Positions 30,770-42,575 of a stretch of DNA of 64,000 nt are shown here, piece after piece. The stretch is from Selaginella moellendorffii. Taxonomy: Eukaryota > Streptophyta > Lycopodiopsida > Selaginellales > Selaginellaceae. The translations under genes were made by a program, and so were the position numbers. A model generated the notes under the pieces. That model was not told where the DNA came from and did no database searches. It worked only from the letters and a program-made list of their open reading frames with translations. The stretch covers positions 164,188 through 228,187 of the forward strand of contig NW_003314282.1 of NCBI RefSeq assembly GCF_000143415.4, in the 5' to 3' direction. Positions within the stretch are counted from its first letter, which is position 1. Every line of letters begins with the position of its first letter.

Positions 30770-31230
30770 TCCAGCTCTTATTTGAAGCAACCTCATGCCA
30801 GACCAAGCTACCTTCGCAACAGCATGTCAGCGGCGGCAACGCTCTCTCTGATGCAGCGCTGGATGAGGAGCATCCCGGATTCCATCGCGATTCCAACTGT
30901 GGAGGTGAAAGTGTTTGAGAAGCTTGCAGCCTAGGGCGCCTCACATTTCGTCGGAGCCTGATGGGATCTGGCTTGTGGGGGTCCAGTCTTCAAAGAGATA
31001 CCCAAGAGATTCACAGCAGCAAGCGAGAATGATGTGATACTCTTGGATGAGAATCTCAGCTCGGGGAAACTTTACCTCTTGCTCATGCTATCCTTGCATT
31101 CTCTCCACAAGTTCTCCAAGGGGAACAAAGGTGCAGCAAGTCTCATCTTTAGAATGCCAGAGAGAAATTCCAGCTGCTCATGGCGATCAGAGAGGCTCTC
31201 TTGGTTCTCTCTTGCTCCCAATGACCTTGT
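30770..31230 (+). pseudogene. NTPase family, third copy (N-terminal fragment)
   Basis: Bases align with residues about 40-200 of the intact NTPase at 25799. Landmarks are LKQPHA, LRNSMSAA, VKVFEKL, DGIWLVG, LYLLLMLSLHSLHKFSKGN and MPERN. The P-loop region reads NLSSGKLYLL, so the glycine-rich loop is altered. Frameshifts and a stop (30934) break it, and the second half is absent. It is more diverged than copy 1, so the family has been here for some time. Confidence 0.8.
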
Positions 31231-31257
31231 CAAAGGGCTAGAGCCATCTCAAGAATA

Positions 31258-31854
31258 AGACTTGGTCAAAGTTAGAAATTTTTCTTTCTTTTTTTTGGTT
31301 ATAGTGGGGGAATAAGAGAATATTCTGCTAGAAAGGGGCAGGGCAAACAGCCAATTTCCAGGAATAACATGTGTGTAGAAGTGAAGGGAGTGTAATAAAG
31401 AGAAGGTTCTTGGAAGGATGCTTCATCCAACAGCCTTGGAGTGCATGGAGCAAAGGTTGGCAATGCAACAATGACTATAGTCACATCATAGTGAGAATTG
31501 CTTGAGATCAATCAATTTGTGTGAGTTGTCCGACTTGTGGGCAGCACTGGGTTAGAATGTTGGCAAAGGTTCTAGCAGCTGATGAAGCTAGGAACGAGGT
31601 TAGGCAGCAATGATTTTCCACTTTGCTAGTGTGTCGTCATGAGGAGCAACATTGTTTAGTGCACTGCCCAAGAAGCAAAGCAAGTGTGGAGATTGTGGTA
31701 GAAGGGTGAGCACTAGGAGAAGCCAAGCTACCCTCACCAAATCGAGGCCATTCCTTCCTGGTGTATGAGCCAAAGAAGTCAAAAGTACTTGGCGAGATTT
31801 GTAGAAGCACAAAAGCGAGAGGAAAGACGAACAAGGTAAAGACGTGAGAGAGAT
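31258..31854. other. No gene recognised
   Basis: About 600 bp without a supported gene. It may be the 5' part of the retroelement whose gag fragment follows, because purine-rich sequence (GAGCGAGGAGTGC, AAGAAGATGAG) leads into it, but no LTR or primer site was found. Confidence 0.4.
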
Positions 31855-32397
31855 TTGAGAATTCTTGTGAGAAATTTGCCATTGGATTATGATCCCGAGA
31901 GTCCAAGAGCGAGGAGTGCAAATCCTCAACCAAACAGTCTTGTCAGCAAGCAGGAGAATAATCAAGAACAAGAAGATGAGTGGCAAGAGTTCCAGTCATC
32001 ACCACAGTGGCAACAGCCAGTAGAGCAACGGCAACAACAACCACAATCCAACAAGTACAACAGCCTCAACAACAACAAATCAAGGCAGATGCAATAGATT
32101 GCAGGAAACTTTTTTCAGCCACGTTACAAGGTGTAGCTGCAGAATGGATGGCTCAAGTTCCAGCAGTGATAGATTGGGCAGCGTTGAGGGTATCCTTTTT
32201 GGCTACCTTCAGGCTGGTAAGCTTTTCACAACGACTTATGAGTGATCTGAGTCATTTCCAACTCTTGCCAGGTGAGAGTTTACAAAGCTATACATTAAAG
32301 TTCAAGGGATTAATCCTCAAGAAGCAGCCACATTCGACAAAAGAGGAGCAAGCACAGTACCACATGAATGGCTTGCCTCTTCTATATAGTTTTCTCA
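31855..32397 (+). pseudogene. Retrotransposon gag fragment
   Basis: A Gln-rich stretch is followed, after a frame change near 32095, by a Retrotrans_gag-like capsid segment: CRKLFSATLQGVAAEWM, DWAALRVSFLATF, LPGESLQSYTLKFKGL and QAQYHMNGLP. Only this domain is present and it ends where the duplicated PPR unit starts (about 32400). It belongs to an LTR element different from G1 and M. The protein would be particle-forming. Confidence 0.65.
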
Positions 32398-33784
32398 TAT
32401 TGGAAGTCTTATTTCTCTTATCTAGTGTTTTCATATAGTTAAATTTTGAAAAACCACATCATTTGGCTTGCTATGTGAGAGCTTGTGGGTTTCCAAATAG
32501 TGCATGCTCTGCAGCACTAGTAGCACTAATAGTCATAGGCTTTGGAGCTGTCTTGCAGAGGTTTGTGATGCTGTGCAGCACCAATCTCAAGATCTTAGCA
32601 CAAGGTCAAATGGGACAGTTTTTGGGGTTGTTATCAACACTCCAAACTTGGCAAGTTTGACTAGTGGGAATTATCTCCAGGGAATAAACATTTACATTGT
32701 GCACCCGGAGGATAATATGATCAAGTTGGCTCTCCATAGTTTGTGCATGAGACGGCAAGAAATGATGCTTGCTAGAGAGTAGGACATCCTACAGCATTTT
32801 GAAGCGCATACCCATATCGTGCAGCTCTGGTTGTTGAGTTTTGGAGCCCCTGACCCAGTCATCAGCCCTCTCCAGCTAAGTTAACAAACAAGTTAACATC
32901 TGACCCTATTCTCAAGATATTGCATGGCATTCATGGGGTTCAAATGCTTGAGGTGCATTTTGACTACAAGGTGCTGGTGCATCCAGAGATAGAGTCCCAT
33001 ACTGCCATATAACCAATAAATGGCATATGTCATTTGCCATGATGCTGTTCTATGCTGATTGCATCTTGCTCAATGGTGATTTGAAAGTCAATTCTAAATT
33101 CTCTTTTAATTTTTTCTATCTATGCATTAATCCTTTTGTGAGCCTTAGATTTTCCCAAGACTTCTGTTTAGTGCAGAAAGTTTGGCTTTTGATCACAAGA
33201 GACTGTTTGCCTGGGGAGACTCTCCTCCATCTTTGTTCACATGCCTTGGAGGCTCTAGGACATCTCTCTCCCGGAGACAAATCCAAAGGCATTCTTCAGG
33301 AATTCTTGGCAAATGTGCAAATGTGCAGTGCCTGAGTAAAAGGCTGAAGATTCAGTTAAACCTTTGCAAGTTGCAGTGTTCCTTGACTTTTCGTATTAAC
33401 CTTGAATACCAAGAGAATATTCTGGGAATATTTTATGGCTTTAGGCCTCAAATGTTTGCATGGGGAGAAAAATATATGAAAAACTCATCATTATGTTTTG
33501 ACTTTACTTGCACACACTCTTGTTTTTCTATGGGTTTAAGTTGGTAACTGCCATGCTATTGCATCCTCTATTAACTAACAATTGAATTTCTAAGTGACAG
33601 TCTAGCATTGCTTTGATCTAGCGCCTTAAACATCTAATGCATTAATCATCCCAAACATTATAAAAGGGATTGTTGTTCATTTTCCTGGCTTAAATACCAT
33701 GAAAGTGGACAAATGAATTATATATAGGTATATATATATTGCCACATGGGTACAACCATTGCCACATCATTTCAACTTTTACAA
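32398..33784. repeat. Segmental duplication, copy 2 left part (partner 3140-4019 plus 7412-8032)
   Basis: This stretch aligns with both sides of element M at the other locus. At about 33348 it runs uninterrupted through the M insertion point (GATTCAGTTAAACC versus GATTCACTT...CACTTAAAC). Some frames (32504-32782, 33027-33335) are open, but copy 1 does not keep them, so I do not call genes. Confidence 0.7.
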
Positions 33785-36290
33785 AGTGTAAAGTTCTTGT
33801 CAAGAACTTGCATAGATGTTAGACATAGGATCGTAAGCAGCTGAGTTCTCTGGATTGAACACCACCAATGCCTCAAACGCAATCCTCCCATGCTTCATGT
33901 CCCTCCACTTGTGACAAGCCCCAAGCAGCGCCATCCAAGCCAGCCATAAAAGTCCACCATGCACGTCGCAAGAACTCCATCACCCTCCAAGCCACACCTG
34001 TAAATCTCCGAGTGGATCTCTTTCCCAGCTTGGAGAGACACAACCCTGGCAAAAGCAGTGAGAGCAGCGGCCAGAGTTTGAGTGTCGGGGGTGTAACTCT
34101 TGTTGACCAGTTTGTAGAGCTCCAGTGCTATGTCACGTTCTCCATCATCGGCGTATCCCAGCATGAGCGTGCTCCACAAAACCAGGCCCGGATCTGGCAT
34201 AGTGTCAAAAACTCGCCGAGCATCGCCCATGCTTCCACACTTGACGTAAAAGTCGATCAAGCTGCTCGCGACGAAGGTGTTTTCCAAGTCACCGGGACAC
34301 TTGGCTGCTGCCTCCGAGTGGACCGCCATTCCTTTCTCGAGAGCTGCTAACTTGACAAAATTTCCCTCGACTTGAGTGCCATCTTCTTTCTCGGCCAGAC
34401 CAATGCAGGCTTTCAGTGCTGCTACGATCGCTCGAGTGTCCGGGACACAGTCTTGTGGTCGCAAACCAGTGAAAGCCTCCAGTGCCAGATCTTCTTTACC
34501 GTTTCGAGCGTAGCCAAGCACGAGTGACGTCCAAGAGACCAAGTTTTGTGAAGCAGCTCCTCCCAGGAAGACTCTCCGAGCCTCCTCCATTCTACCACAG
34601 TGCGCGTACATGTCGATCAAAGAGCTTGCAACGAAAACGTTCGAGTCGCAGCAGCACTTAACAGCCTGAGAGTGAACATCTCTTCCTCGCTCGAGAGCTG
34701 CGTTCTGCTTGCCATGGTTCCCAAGTTCTCGTTCCTTACCGGCCAAGCCCGTGCATGCCTTCAAAGCCGCGACGAACGTCAACCCATTTGGCACAAATCC
34801 TTGCGATTGCATCTCTCCAACCAAGTCCAGAGCTACTTCTTCCTCTCCATTCTCTGCGTGGCCGAGAGTCAGATCAGTCCAGAGAACTACATCTCGACGG
34901 TGCCTCAGTATCCTGTCGAAAACCATGCGAGCTTCCACCATGCTCCAACACTTCGCATACAAATCCACCAGAGAGCTCGCCACGAACACGTCCGTTTCCA
35001 AACCACGCTCGGCAACTTCAGCGGGGAGAACCTCTGCTACTTCCAACGATTTTCGCTTGACAAGCTTGCCATATATCTCGGTGCCTTCCTCTCTCGCTGC
35101 TTTCCCGGCACAGGCCTTCAACGCCGCAACGTAATTCCGACAATCTGGTGTGCAGCCTCGAGAACTCATGCACCGGAATAACTCGAGAGCAATCTCTTCC
35201 TCTCCATTGTCAGCATACAACACCGAGTCGTGCGAGACGATCATGTCGAAAACTTTGCGAGCGTCGAGCAAGCTCCCACATCTTGCATACATCTCCACCA
35301 GCGAGCTCGCCAAAAAAACATCCGAGTCGTAGTAAAACTGCGACACAGCCATCGCGTGAATGGCCATTCCCTTCTCCAAGCTTTGCGCCTTGACAACCTT
35401 TCCATCTATCTTCTGCCCGGTTTCCATCGCAGCCAGAGCCATGCAAGCTTTTACCACCGCCACGAGAGCCTGTCCGTTCGGAGAGCATCGCTGGAGTTGC
35501 ATGCGTTGGAACAGCTCGAGGGCCACCTCTGGCTCGCGGTTCTCGGAGTATCCCGCGATCAAAGTTGTCCACGACACAACATCCGGGCGCTGGATCCTCT
35601 CAAACACCTGGCGAGCGTCTTCGAGGCTTCCACACTTGAGAAACATATCGAGCGCTGCGTTTGCCACGAATATATCTGTGTCGGAGGAACAGCTTTTTCC
35701 AGAGCCGCCGCCTTGACGAGTTTGTGTTGGCTCGGGAGCTTAACCGCTTCTTTCGCTGCCAGCACGCCCTGATAGATTCTCCTCATAACCAAGTACCAAA
35801 ACCGTCCAGGAGACCAAACTGTGACTCGGGATCCTCTGAAAAACCTGGAAGGCGTCAGCCAAGTTCCCACACTCCCACACTCGGCATATAAACTGATGAG
35901 CTCCCTGGCTTTATCGAGCGGTGCAAACCTTAGCAAAAACTTGCCGCTGGACCATGAGCTTCTACTGCAAGCCTTTCAAGCAGCGACGTAAGAGAGACCA
36001 TCCTTCTGACCTCATCCTGGAGAAGAGATCGAGCGCGAGCTCTCCTTGATCGTTATCGGCATGAGCGCGTTCCAAGGGACCACATCGTCGTGCGGGTGTC
36101 CGCGAGGCTGCCACATTTTGCGAACATGTTTATCAGAGTGTGTTTGTTTCCATACCCGTTTGGATGGCATCAGCGTGAGCAATCCTTCCTCTGTCCAAGT
36201 CTTTGGCAGCGGAGCAATCTTCGAGCCGATCAAGCAGCCGGCGAGATTTTTGGATCGAACCTTGGACGTGTTGTTGGCACTCTTGCGTAT
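33785..36290 (-). pseudogene. PPR gene 2, degenerate duplicate of the PPR gene at 8033-11188
   Basis: An open stretch of 590 codons (33895-35667) is very similar to PPR gene 1. Near the 3' end a 367-bp deletion (corresponding to 8203-8569, with GCC repeated at both ends) shifts the frame and removes the last repeats and the E-like segment. Toward the 5' end several deletions (about 35700-36240) break the frame, and the start codon has become ATA (36288-36290 complement). Both ends of the gene are therefore lost. A shorter product from an internal start is conceivable but has no targeting region. Confidence 0.88.
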
Positions 36291-36709
36291 CACTTGCATT
36301 GACGGCGACAGTGTGTAGACTTTTGTTCCTCGCGAGGAGAGGCCACGAAGAAGCTAGAAAGTAAGGAACACTGAGTGGAAGAAAAAGAACATTATAACTT
36401 GATAACATGACCACGAAATCGTGGAAATCACGAAATCTGGAAATAATATCCAGATTTGCCAATGGAGTGGCCATTGCTCCTCCAGCGTGGTCACAAGAAG
36501 GCACGCATATAAACCCTAAGACTTGGACGGCAACAGTTGGATGCTGGATCGCATCGAAAAATCCAAGCGAAACGAGACTATCGATTTCAGTGACAAGCGC
36601 TTCCTTAATGCCGCGTGAATGCCACTTCAAATAAAATATGATAGTGGAACTCTAGAAGATAAACTATCACCTCACACATATAGCGCAGTTCTTCGTTGGA
36701 TCAGTGGTC
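36291..36709. other. Intergenic region upstream of the SDR gene
   Basis: The first 100 bp continue the PPR duplication. The rest has no gene and must contain the promoter of the plus-strand SDR gene. No clear TATA box was seen close to the ATG. Confidence 0.4.
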
Positions 36710-37873
36710 ATGGATTCCACATGGTGGAGCAAGGACACGATCGCGCTCGTCACCGGCGCCAACAAAGGGCTCGGCCTCCAGATCGTGCGCGAGCTGGCGT
36801 CGCGCGGCATTACGACGATTCTCACATCCAGGGATGAGCGCCGGGGCCGCGAGGCTGCGGAAACCCTGGCGCGCGAGGGATTGGCGGTCGTCTACCACCG
36901 CCTGGATGTCTGCGACGCCGGATCCGTGGAAGAAATCGCGCGCTGGATCGCGGCGGAGTATCCATCGGGCATTGACATCCTGGCAAGTGGAAAATACTTC
37001 GAGTGTTCTTGGTGTTCTTGGTGTTCTTGGCATTCGTTACTGCGGGATCTCGGTGATCACATCTAAGATTCGTGTATCCTCCTTGCAGATCAACAATGCG
37101 GGAGTGATGCTGCTGCTAGATCGTGACAGACTCGAGGCGGCGAGGACGATCATCGGCACGAATTACTACGGCCTCAAGAGGACCACCGAGGCGATTCTCC
37201 CACTCCTCAAGCGCGGCGGCCGGATCATCAACATGAACTCCAAGGCCGGAGACATCGCGGTAAAGATTTTCTCTTCCCGAAGATCTTTGTTCTCATCTTT
37301 GTTTCTACGTACCAGTTCGTCAAGAACGAGTGGAGAGAAAGGCTCCAAGACCTCCGGCGCCTCACCGCCCAAGAGATCGATCGATTCATCGCGGAATTCC
37401 TCCGCGACGTCGGGGAGAATCGAGTGACCGCCGCTGGCTGGCCGACCTTCGACTACGTCCCGGGCGATCCAGAGGCAGTCTCGAGCTACTGGGTCTCCAA
37501 GATCGCCGCCGCCGCCTACACGCGCCTCCTCCACAAGCAAATCGCGCAGAGCTCGCGAGAGGACCGCCAGATCTTCGTGAATTCGATGTGCCCGGGATTG
37601 ACAGCCACGGACATGACGACCAAGGTCGGGCATTCGGTAGAGATTGGAGCGGACACCGCAGTGTGGCTCGCGCTCATCCCCAGCGCCGCCAGCCCCTCCG
37701 GGGGATTTTTCATGCTCCGGCGAGACGTGGGCTTCTCTGGAATGCCGTTCTACTGCAATGGGGAGCTCCAGATCATCCAGAACGAGGACAAACCGGCGAT
37801 GGATCTGGAGCCTCTGCCCAGCGCCGAGAAGGGGGAAATTAAAGAGCATCCTCTTCCTCTTCAAGCAATGTGA
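36710..37873 (+). CDS. Short-chain dehydrogenase/reductase (carbonyl/salutaridine-reductase-like)
   Basis: Three exons (36710-36982, 37089-37259, 37316-37873) give 333 residues. The N-terminal TGANKGLG (15-22) is the nucleotide-binding loop, NNAG is at 93-96, the catalytic serine is S142 (INMNSKAG), and the YxxxK motif is Y206-K210 (YWVSK). This makes it a classical SDR using NAD(P)H to reduce a carbonyl. The large insert between S and Y and the C-terminal PG-x-x-x-T-DM segment fit the plant group that includes menthone, salutaridine and CBR1-like reductases. The substrate is unknown and the location probably cytosolic. The first intron has a GC donor (GCAAGT) and an AG acceptor; only this splice gives DILINNAG. 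The ATG at 36710 is the first in frame. The gene converges with AP2M. Confidence 0.88.
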
Positions 37874-38351
37874 GCAATGCGCTGGGGATCGATTCAATCG
37901 AAGCAATCCCACAGCGCCCAGCTCCAATCCAGTCGATATTGCTTAAGATTATGTTGAGCTCCTGCTCTGGAGAGCAGAGCACGGCAGGAGCTCGACCGTC
38001 TGTAAGCGTCCAAAACAAATCAATCTAGCTAGCAATCAGTCAAACGCGCGATCAGAAAACTTTGAAGACTGATTTGATTCGAATGCGTCATCGATCGAAA
38101 CCTCAGCGCTGGTTCGCATCACATCGCGACAGCCGCAAGCCAAGAACCCTAGACTAGCAACCAAGAACCCTAGAGTAACACGAGCCCTAAAAAAATTAAA
38201 AAGAAAATATGCTTCTAGCATATTCTACCAAGAATATGCTAAACCCTTAAAATAAAACACCTCACGCGGAGAAAGAATCAAGGGATTACATTTACACACA
38301 TTGCAACAAGGAAAACAAACAAAAAATTTTCTTCCCTTCCCTCACGTTTTT
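37874..38351. other. Convergent intergenic region between SDR and AP2M
   Basis: About 480 bp hold the 3' flanks of two convergent genes. No gene is present. Part of it was copied to 25125-25740. It repeats the phrase AAGAACCCTAGA and contains a 10-bp inverted repeat-like segment (GAGCTCCTGCTCTGGAGAGCAGAG near 37953). Confidence 0.5.
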
Positions 38352-40441
38352 TTAGCACCTTATTTCGTACGATCCAGCTCTTGTGATGTAGCGTACCCAT
38401 TCCACTGTGCTGTATCCACTCTTTTCCCACACCTGAGGAGCCAGAAAGAAATCATTCCAGAATTCCTAAACAATCGCGACGAGTTTGCTTACCTTGAGAA
38501 ACCTCACCCGCAATCCAGAGGCAGTGAACATTGGGACCTGGTAAGAAATTGTAAGAAATCACGCAAGAGAAAGATAGTGTTTTTTACTTGAAACTCCATC
38601 TGAATTGGTGGTCGTGTCCAGCTCTTTCTCTCGACCATCGTTGAGATAAGTTCCACTTCGGCACTCATTGTCAGCTCGGCTTGGCCGGGGAACTTCCGGA
38701 TCCTGAGAATTGGTGGTCTAGTTACGAAAGCAATCGAAGATAAGAGGCCTTACTTCCATAGCAAGCAATCCACTGAGGCGTTATACTTGGCGCGGCCGGA
38801 TGTAACTTGAAAGCTCGCTTTTGCCGTCTGCTTAGGGACTGGAACTTTTACAACTACGCCAAGAGCAAACATCTTTGATCCAAAGAGACTCTTGACCTGC
38901 ACAAAGTCTTGAGAAGAAAGCCTTGAGAGATATTGGTTTACCTTCACATTCACTTCCATACGCGTGCGACCAAGTTCTTTGATGCTGGGAAAAACTCGAA
39001 AGGGAAGGTTGATCCCTTCAGTGATTCGATACCTGGAAAAGATATGAAAAGATATAAGTACCAAGTTAGCTATACCATCACAAACTTGTCTAGTACTTCA
39101 TCAGCTCGAATTCTCCATCCGGAGGAACAAAGCTGACCGTCTTCTCGGAGTTAAATCTGGTTAAGTTGACGCACTGATGAAACGTGACATCGTCCAGCTC
39201 TATCGTTTTCCCACTGAAAAATTTTTATCAATCAAAAAGGTTGCACTAATGTACACCTTAAAGCATACCTTTTTGCAGGACGCGCTTTCACCTGTGCTTC
39301 CTTTTCAAGTCCTATTTTGTCGTTGAGCCCGAGCTTTAGATCAGGCATGCCCGATAGAAAGCACTTCATGAGAATCTTCCCTGTTACGTCGCATCTGAGG
39401 ATTGTCCCTACATAAAGAAGGAAGAATATTTCCAACAAGGACTTTTCAGTGGCAAGCGCCTTACCCTTTTGTGACATAAGAAGGTTCACACTCTCCACGA
39501 TATCCAAAAACACCTAGAAAGCATACGGTATTAGTCTAGCATCAAAGTTCGAAAAACAGCAAACCTCGTTTTTCTTGTAAACAAGACCCTCTCTTCTCCA
39601 TCCCACTGCACCGGTGACTTGAAGAGTAGCATTTGCTGGGGGTCTTGTATCTATGGGCTGGAAAAAGATAAATTCTGTTAACCAGCCAGGCAATGCAACA
39701 CATCGCTACCTTCGAGAATGGCGAACGAACACCCTCCTGAGTTATATAGAGCTTCAAAATCTCAGGAGAAAGATTTTGCGGGTATCCAAAGTCCATGATC
39801 TCTGCACATTTCAAAAGTGTGATGAATTTTCCGAGAAACCAAACGAAAATACCGTCGAGAAGCTCGTAGATGAGCACAAAGTTATTTCTGATAGCGTCCT
39901 CATCAAAAGCACCACCGAAATAACTCTTGAAAAGAGCCACAGCCTGTGAAAAACCAACGAGAAAGGAGCAAAGTTTAAGAACAAGAGAAACAAAATCTCT
40001 GAAAGCGTAGACCTCCACGACAAATTTGAGAGCACAGGCAGCATTGGCATTGCTGCTGACGACGATCACAATGTAGACATTGCTGATCCGCATGTAGAGG
40101 AAGGAGCATCCACCAATCTGGCGAACGGGGCAAGTTCCCAAGTCCTTGGTTTGCATGATATGCGTTCTAAAGGCGTCCACCATGTTCCCTCTGCAAAATT
40201 AAACGTAGCCAGTCACTCTAAGAGCCCTAAATTCTCACTCCGGAGCTGGATCTCGGGCCCGAGCCGACCCAAAAGCTCGCGAAATATGACCCCGTGCTGC
40301 CCCAGGACACCCTAGATCTAGCGCTCGAAATGCCGGAGAGAATTGGGAGGATTCTTACCCGACATCGTCCCTGTAGAGGCGATTGATGAGCACATCCCCT
40401 CGCAGGTTGAGGAAGTAGATCGCGGAAGCCGCGACCGGCAT
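38352..40441 (-). CDS. AP2M: AP-2 complex mu (medium) subunit
   Basis: Thirteen exons on the minus strand: 40359-40441, 40013-40190, 39853-39943, 39710-39801, 39565-39657, 39465-39513, 39269-39407, 39097-39213, 38942-39032, 38754-38896, 38588-38702, 38493-38537, 38352-38432. All introns are GT-AG and the exons sum to 439 codons, 438 residues, the length of the Arabidopsis protein. The N-terminal longin-like part starts [18 protein letters not shown], and the mu homology domain has [28 protein letters not shown]-like, [11 protein letters not shown] and the end SYEIRC. AP-2 links clathrin to cargo at the plasma membrane; mu binds YxxPhi sorting signals. It appears intact. Confidence 0.95.
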
Positions 40442-40589
40442 GATCGATGCGCCCAAACGCCTTAGGGTTTGAAGCGCATAGAAGCTCTCTCCCCGTGCTA
40501 GCGCCCTGGCGTTCAAAGCTCACTATGACTCTAAACCTGGCCGATTCCAACGGCCAAGATGGAATGGCCTCCCAACGGTGGCGATTGCG

Positions 40590-42575
40590 TCAACGGTCAA
40601 GTCTAGTCAATCCAGTCAACGCCTTTCCTTGCAAGGAATTGGAGAGCAGCACATACAAAGCCCCATGTTTTGGGAAGGAGTTTAGAACGTTCTTGGCCGC
40701 TTCTACTCCAAATTCCAGTTGGTTGTGATCGAAACACGCTGAGAGAAAGCACGTCCACTCCAAAGTATCAGGCATAAAAGGCATGGAATCTAAGAGATCC
40801 CTCGCATCTGTGAGATACCCAGATCGCCCAAGAACATCCACCATGCAAGTGTAGTGCTGCTTTGTTGGGCTCCTCCCATAGTCAAACTTCGTCGAGGTCA
40901 TCCAGCATCGAGCATCGAAAACTCTTCCCAGGCGGCTGCACGCAATGAGCAGCGATGCAATGCAGCTCTCGTCGGGCGGATCGATCAGTCTCATCTCGTC
41001 GAAGAGATCAAATGCGCTGCTTGGACTGCCAGTATATGCGTAAGCAGCCAGCATTCCACTTTGAGAGATCATGTCCTGAGAAGGCATCCGATCGAAGATC
41101 CTCCTGCCGAGATCTATATGCCCATATTGGGTATACGCCACAACCATAACGCTCCACGAGATTAGGTCTCGCTGCGACATTGAATCAAACATAAGCTTTG
41201 CTTCCTCCAAATGCCGGTTATGGGCATATACCGCAACCATTGCGTTATATGCGACCACGTCTTGCTCGGGCATGGCGTCAAAGACCTGCTTGGCATGCTC
41301 CACGTAAAACATTCCGGCATAAGCTGCCAGCATGGACGTCCATGTCACTTGATTCCTTTCTGGCATAGCTTCAAACACTGTCCTTGCCTCCTCCAGATGC
41401 CCTTGCGTGGCATAAGCTGCCAGCATGGCACTCCACGTCACCAAGTCCCGCTGGGGCATCTCGTCGAAGATCCTTTTCGCTTGATCAAGTTGCCCTGATT
41501 GGGCATAAGCGGCCAACATGGCAGTACACGTCACCAGGTCCCTCTGCGGCATTCGTTCAAACACATCCCGAGCGTCCGCTAGGCGCCCGTTGTGGGCATA
41601 GACGGTCAGGATGGCGGTCCAGGAGATGAGATCCTGGACCTCCATTTGGTCGAAGATCTCCTTGGCCATTCCGAAATCGCCACTCTCGGAATAGGCGGTC
41701 AACATGGCGGTCCACGATACTAGATCCCACTGTGGACACTCGCTGAACAAGGCTCTTGCTTGGAGAATATGCCCATTTTGGGCATATGCTGTGAGCATCA
41801 TCGTGAAGAGAATGAGATCACGCATTGGCATTTTATCGAAACATCTCTTGGCCTCTTCGATTTTGCCACTGCGAGCGCAGATTCCGACAATCACTGTCCA
41901 GGAGCTCATGTTTGGGACTGGAATCAAATCAAACAGCTGCTTCGCCTCAATCGATTGCCCTCTCTGGGCATAAGCAGAAAGAAGCGCGTTCCAGGAGGAG
42001 ACGTTCCTCTCGGGCATTCGATCAAAGAGGTGTTTTGCTTCCGCAATCTGGCCAAACTGCGCATACCCAGCTACGATCGTGGTCCAAGAGATCAAGTTGG
42101 GATCAAGAATTTCATCAAACAACCGCCTGGCTCGTCGCAATTTCCCCGCCTTGGCAAGCGCGGACAGGAGAACGTTCCAGGAGACGATCGTTCTGTCCGG
42201 CATCGCATGGAACACAAACTCGGCCTCGTCGATGCAGCCGTTGCGCGCGTAGGCGGACAGCATGAGATCCCACGAGTAGAAATCCTTGCTCGGGATGGAA
42301 TCAAAGACCACTCTCGCGCTTGCAGCGCTGCCACACTTCCCATACATCTCTAGCAGCTTGTGCGAGAGATAAATGTCGCCGGTGCCCAGCACAGTCGCGA
42401 ATCGGGCGTGGATCTCTCTCCCGGCGGACAGAGTCGTGCACGATTGAATCGCCCGGGCAAATTTGTCCCGGTCCATCCTCGGCTGTCCGATGGCCAAGAT
42501 CGAACGCTCCACATTCAAATCCTCTTGCCCTAAAAGTACAAATAAACCAGCTAATATCCGTTCGATGGAGTCCAT
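40590..42575 (-). CDS. S-type PPR protein
   Basis: One exon encodes 661 residues, starting at the ATG at 42575 (the upstream in-frame codon is TTG). About sixteen repeats of 31 residues follow one another, each of the form VSWTAMLTAYAQNGHL-x-x-A-x-x-x-FD-x-MPQRD. Such tandem S repeats are typical of lycophyte and moss PPR proteins. The C-terminal part has HYTCMVDVLGRSGYL and a reduced E1-like end (LSACFDHNQLEFG, LYVLLSNSLQ), with no E2 or DYW. It is likely to act on organellar RNA; the N-terminus is not a clear transit peptide. It lies 148 bp upstream of AP2M in the same direction. The target RNA is unknown. Confidence 0.9.
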   Translation of the reverse strand: MDSIERILAGLFVLLGQEDLNVERSILAIGQPRMDRDKFARAIQSCTTLSAGREIHARFATVLGTGDIYLSHKLLEMYGKCGSAASARVVFDSIPSKDFYSWDLMLSAYARNGCIDEAEFVFHAMPDRTIVSWNVLLSALAKAGKLRRARRLFDEILDPNLISWTTIVAGYAQFGQIAEAKHLFDRMPERNVSSWNALLSAYAQRGQSIEAKQLFDLIPVPNMSSWTVIVGICARSGKIEEAKRCFDKMPMRDLILFTMMLTAYAQNGHILQARALFSECPQWDLVSWTAMLTAYSESGDFGMAKEIFDQMEVQDLISWTAILTVYAHNGRLADARDVFERMPQRDLVTCTAMLAAYAQSGQLDQAKRIFDEMPQRDLVTWSAMLAAYATQGHLEEARTVFEAMPERNQVTWTSMLAAYAGMFYVEHAKQVFDAMPEQDVVAYNAMVAVYAHNRHLEEAKLMFDSMSQRDLISWSVMVVAYTQYGHIDLGRRIFDRMPSQDMISQSGMLAAYAYTGSPSSAFDLFDEMRLIDPPDESCIASLLIACSRLGRVFDARCWMTSTKFDYGRSPTKQHYTCMVDVLGRSGYLTDARDLLDSMPFMPDTLEWTCFLSACFDHNQLEFGVEAAKNVLNSFPKHGALYVLLSNSLQGKALTGLTRLDR

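Noticed and set aside
37166-37927. 253-codon minus-strand frame over the SDR gene
   Set aside because: It lies across both SDR exons and an intron and has no recognisable motif; the SDR motifs are all on the plus strand.
38352-40441. AP2M as AP-1 or AP-4 mu subunit
   Set aside because: The N-terminal start, the [25 protein letters not shown] segment and the SYEIRC end are those of the plant AP-2 mu type.
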